DNA of 64,000 bases, taken from assembly GCF_009183365.2 (NCBI RefSeq), contig NZ_CP068230.1:4493001-4557000 (forward strand). Direction: 5' to 3'. Positions 61,342-64,000 of this stretch are shown one piece after another; the stretch's first letter is position 1, and each line of letters begins with the position of its first letter. A program made the translations under genes and the position numbers. This DNA comes from Shewanella algae (GTDB lineage: Bacteria; Pseudomonadota; Gammaproteobacteria; Enterobacterales; Shewanellaceae). A model generated the notes under the pieces. The model saw only the letters and a list, made by a program, of their open reading frames with translations. It did no database searches and had not been told where the DNA came from.

Positions 61342-63050
61342 AGCTGGCGCTGATCATCCCCAATTACAACCATAGGGGCCATATCGCTGCGACGCTGGAA
61401 GCCCTCAAACCACTGGGGCTGCCCTGCTTTTTGATCAACGACGGCAGCGACGATGAGACCCGCTATCTGTTGCAACAGTTGGCCGAACAACACAGCGACT
61501 GGGTCAGCCTGCTGCATCACCCATACAACCGCGGCAAGGGCGCCGCCGTGATGACAGGCCTGCGCGCCGCCTGGGCCGCGGGTTTTTCCCATGGCCTACA
61601 GGTGGACGCCGACGGCCAACATAATCTGGAAGATATTCCGGCGCTGATAGCCAGGGCGCAGCTCAACCCCAAGGCGCTGATCTCCGGCCTGCCGCAATAT
61701 GATGATTCCGTGCCCAAGGGTCGGCTCTACGGCCGTTACCTGACCCATTTTTGGGTCTGGGTCGAGACCCTGAGCCTGGATATCCGCGATTCCATGTGCG
61801 GCTTTCGAATCTATCCACTGGCGGCCACCGAGGCCCTGCTTCGCAGCGAAGCCCTCGGCGAGCGGATGGACTTTGATATCGAAGTCATGGTGCGTCTCTA
61901 CTGGCGCGGTGTTGCCATAGAACATATTCCCACCAAGGTGATCTACCCGGAAGACGGCAGCAGCCATTTTCAGGGGCTGGCCGACAATGTAAGGATCAGC
62001 AAGCTGCACAGCAGGCTGTTTTTCTCCATGCTGTGGCGCAAGCTCAAGGGGCAGAAACTGGGGCCAACCCAAGCGGCACAAGACAAGCCCCAAGGCGCTC
62101 ATTGGTCCAACGTCAAGGAACGGGGCAGCTACTGGGGTATCAAGCTGCTGGCCGAAAGCTATCGTTTCGGCGGCCACTGGCTGGCACGGGCGATCATGTA
62201 CCCGGTGATCTGTTATTTCTTTATCACGGGGCGACAGGCCCGCGAGGCGTCACAAGCGTTTCTAAAGCGGGTGCAGACACTGGAGCCACAGCACCCGAGT
62301 CTCGGTCAGCCGGTGACTTGGCGCGACAGCCTGCGCCACTTCTTCGCCTTCGGCAATGCCGCGCTGGATCGCATCGATGCCTGGTGCGATCGCATTCGCT
62401 TGCAGCAGGTGGAGTTCAGCGACCGTCAGCAGTTGGCCGAGCAGTTACAAAGCGGGCAGGGAGCCGTGTTGCTGGTGTCCCACCTTGGCAATATTGAGCT
62501 GTGCCGCGCCATCTCCATTCACCAGCGCAAGGTGAAGGTCAATGTGATGGTGATGACCCGCAATGCCGAAAACTTCAACCGGGTGCTCAAGCAGCTGAAC
62601 CCGGACAGTGAACTCAACTTACTCCAGGTTACCGAACTCAACCCGGCCACCTCCATGTTGCTGCAAAGCAAGGTCGAGGCCGGTGAATTGGTGGTGATTG
62701 CCGCCGACCGCACCTCTAGCCACAGCCCGGGTCGCACGGTGAAAGTGCCGTTCCTCGGCGAAATGGCGCCCTTCCCCCAGGGCCCCTTTATTCTGGCCGG
62801 TCTGCTGGACTGCCCCATCTACACCATGTTCTGCCTGCGGGAACAGCAGGGCTACAAGGTCTGGCTCGAGCCCTTCGAGCAGAGCCTCAAAGGCCCGAGA
62901 GCCGAGCGGCAGCAGCGGCTGCAACAGGCAGCAGGCCTCTATGCCCGGCGGCTGGAACATTTTGCCCGCAAGGCACCACTGCAGTGGTTTAACTTTTTCG
63001 ATTTTTGGCGGCAGGACCAAGTTGCTGACCGCCCCAAGGACAACTCATGA
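61338..63050 (+). CDS. Glycosyltransferase family 2 / acyltransferase fusion
   Basis: Encodes 570 residues in two parts. The N-terminal GT2 domain (1-230) has IIPNYNHRG, INDGSDDE and the metal-binding DADGQH. The C-terminal LpxL/HtrB-type acyltransferase (about 330-560) has SHLGNIELCRA (H-x4-E). The fusion is characteristic of aryl-polyene clusters and would attach sugar and acyl groups to the product. ATGA overlap with the dehydratase and with the next gene. Confidence 0.9.
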   Translation: MKLALIIPNYNHRGHIAATLEALKPLGLPCFLINDGSDDETRYLLQQLAEQHSDWVSLLHHPYNRGKGAAVMTGLRAAWAAGFSHGLQVDADGQHNLEDIPALIARAQLNPKALISGLPQYDDSVPKGRLYGRYLTHFWVWVETLSLDIRDSMCGFRIYPLAATEALLRSEALGERMDFDIEVMVRLYWRGVAIEHIPTKVIYPEDGSSHFQGLADNVRISKLHSRLFFSMLWRKLKGQKLGPTQAAQDKPQGAHWSNVKERGSYWGIKLLAESYRFGGHWLARAIMYPVICYFFITGRQAREASQAFLKRVQTLEPQHPSLGQPVTWRDSLRHFFAFGNAALDRIDAWCDRIRLQQVEFSDRQQLAEQLQSGQGAVLLVSHLGNIELCRAISIHQRKVKVNVMVMTRNAENFNRVLKQLNPDSELNLLQVTELNPATSMLLQSKVEAGELVVIAADRTSSHSPGRTVKVPFLGEMAPFPQGPFILAGLLDCPIYTMFCLREQQGYKVWLEPFEQSLKGPRAERQQRLQQAAGLYARRLEHFARKAPLQWFNFFDFWRQDQVADRPKDNS

Positions 63051-64000
63051 GCGCAACAGTTAAGGCCACCAAGACGGTCGGCTTCGGCCAAACATCACTG
63101 ACACTGGAACAGGTGGTCGCCATCGCCAAAGGGGCGCCGGTGACCCTCAACGCCAGTGCAGAGTACCGTGACTATATCCAGCGCGGCGCTCGCTTTATCG
63201 ACAGCCTGCTTCATGAAGAAGGCGTGGTCTATGGGGTCACCACAGGCTATGGCGATTCCTGTACCGTCAATGTCGGCCCGGATCTGGTACACGAGTTGCC
63301 GCTGCATCTGTCGCGCTTTCATGGCTGCGGTATGGGCAAGGTGCTGGAAATCCCCCAGGCCAGAGCCGTGATGGCCTGTCGCCTCAACTCTCTGGCCGTG
63401 GGTAAGTCCGGTGTCAGCTATGAGCTGCTGGAGCGCATAGCCCTGCTGCTGAACCTCAACATAGTGCCAGTGATCCCGGAGGAAGGCTCTGTGGGTGCCA
63501 GCGGCGATCTCACGCCACTGTCTTATCTGGCCGCCGTACTGGTTGGCGAGCGGGAGGTCTTCTATCAAGGACAGCACCGCGCCACCAGCGAAGTCTACGC
63601 CGAACTTGGGATCAGCGCCCTCAAGCTCAGGCCCAAAGAGGGCCTGGCACTGATGAACGGCACCGCCGTGATGACGGCGCTGGCTTGTCTGGCCTATGAC
63701 AGGGCCGAGTACCTGAGCCGCCTGTGCGCCCGCATTACCGCCATGGCCTCACTGACACTCAAGGGCAACTCCAACCATTTCGACGAGATACTGTTTGCCG
63801 CCAAACCGCACCCGGGGCAGAACCAGGTCGCGGCCTGGATCCGTGAAGACCTCAACCACCACGAGCACCCACGCAATTCTGACCGACTGCAGGACAGATA
63901 TTCGATTCGCTGTGCGCCGCACATTATCGGGGTCTTGGCCGATGCCCTGCCCTTTATGCGCCAGTTTATCGAGACCGAACTCAACAGCGCCAACGACAAC
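63047..64000 (+). CDS. Histidine/phenylalanine/tyrosine ammonia-lyase (3' end outside window)
   Basis: The frame is open from the ATG at 63,047 (ATGA overlap) to the window end, 318 codons. GVTTGYGDS near residue 65 is the catalytic-loop Tyr, and GASGDLTPL near 148 carries the Ala-Ser-Gly that forms the MIO cofactor. By hand alignment the substrate-selectivity pair reads Phe-His (LSRFHGCG), between the His-Leu of tyrosine and Ser-His of histidine lyases, so the substrate is uncertain. Here it would make a cinnamate-type starter acid. Confidence 0.85.
   Translation, partial: MSATVKATKTVGFGQTSLTLEQVVAIAKGAPVTLNASAEYRDYIQRGARFIDSLLHEEGVVYGVTTGYGDSCTVNVGPDLVHELPLHLSRFHGCGMGKVLEIPQARAVMACRLNSLAVGKSGVSYELLERIALLLNLNIVPVIPEEGSVGASGDLTPLSYLAAVLVGEREVFYQGQHRATSEVYAELGISALKLRPKEGLALMNGTAVMTALACLAYDRAEYLSRLCARITAMASLTLKGNSNHFDEILFAAKPHPGQNQVAAWIREDLNHHEHPRNSDRLQDRYSIRCAPHIIGVLADALPFMRQFIETELNSANDN

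Noticed and set aside
1..64000. CRISPR arrays, tRNA, rRNA and insertion sequences
   Set aside because: No regular repeat-spacer pattern, cloverleaf, rRNA or transposase-like sequence was seen on reading the window.

Overview
The window reads as the chromosome of a Shewanella-like marine gammaproteobacterium. The order gmk-rpoZ-spoT-ridA-trmH, an aryl-polyene-type gene cluster, Fur-type iron control and abundant MBL/TonB/DUF3014/DUF3332 genes all fit this. Assignments rest on remembered protein families and visible motifs; no search was run.

Layout. (1) 1-960: end of a phosphodiesterase-type gene and a small lipoprotein. (2) 1,044-18,390: a 17 kb carnitine catabolism island. On the minus strand it has fixABCX plus a YaaU-type MFS transporter. 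Outside these are a GloC-type glyoxalase II and a second CaiA paralogue. Divergently on the plus strand are an outer-membrane porin, caiT, caiA, caiB, caiC, caiD, caiE and an alpha/beta hydrolase. Together they would import L-carnitine, activate it to a CoA ester, dehydrate it, reduce crotonobetainyl-CoA with electrons from FixABCX, and export gamma-butyrobetaine through CaiT. (3) 18.5-24.3 kb: a Fur-box TonB receptor with a thioredoxin-like partner, yjjG, and a pair of half-size DMT transporters opposite a LysR regulator. (4) 24.4-33.3 kb: a five-gene SWIM / DUF5691 / MoxR AAA+ / DUF5682 / VWA operon of unknown function, then an AT-rich EVE-HNH endonuclease. This looks like an accessory conflict or stress region. 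(5) 33.4-36.9 kb: an N-acetylhexosamine kinase-like gene overlapping a sugar nucleotidyltransferase, and a DUF805-like membrane protein. (6) 37.1-41.4 kb: gmk, rpoZ, spoT, ridA, trmH. (7) 41.5-53.5 kb: acyl-CoA ligase, CaCA exchanger, lipoprotein, TPR protein with a DesK/NarL-type two-component pair, lactate permease, HAAAP amino-acid transporter and four small membrane or NTF2-like genes. This block separates trmH from recG. (8) 53.7-56.8 kb: recG and a DUF3014 protein. (9) 57.0 kb to the window end: the start of an aryl-polyene-type operon (KS chain-length factor, acyltransferase, two ACPs, COG4648 membrane protein, acyl-ACP ligase, dehydratase, GT2-acyltransferase fusion, aromatic amino acid ammonia-lyase), cut by the window edge.

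The most unusual features are: the enlarged carnitine island (own porin, second CaiA, terminal esterase, no caiF in view); stem-loops in five gaps between its genes; a thrice-repeated GCATCACAC motif between the two divergent operons; the five-gene MoxR/VWA/SWIM operon, whose DUF5682 member carries two TraB/TIKI-like GxxH motifs; and an EVE-HNH nuclease beside it. No tRNA, rRNA, CRISPR array or insertion sequence was recognised.
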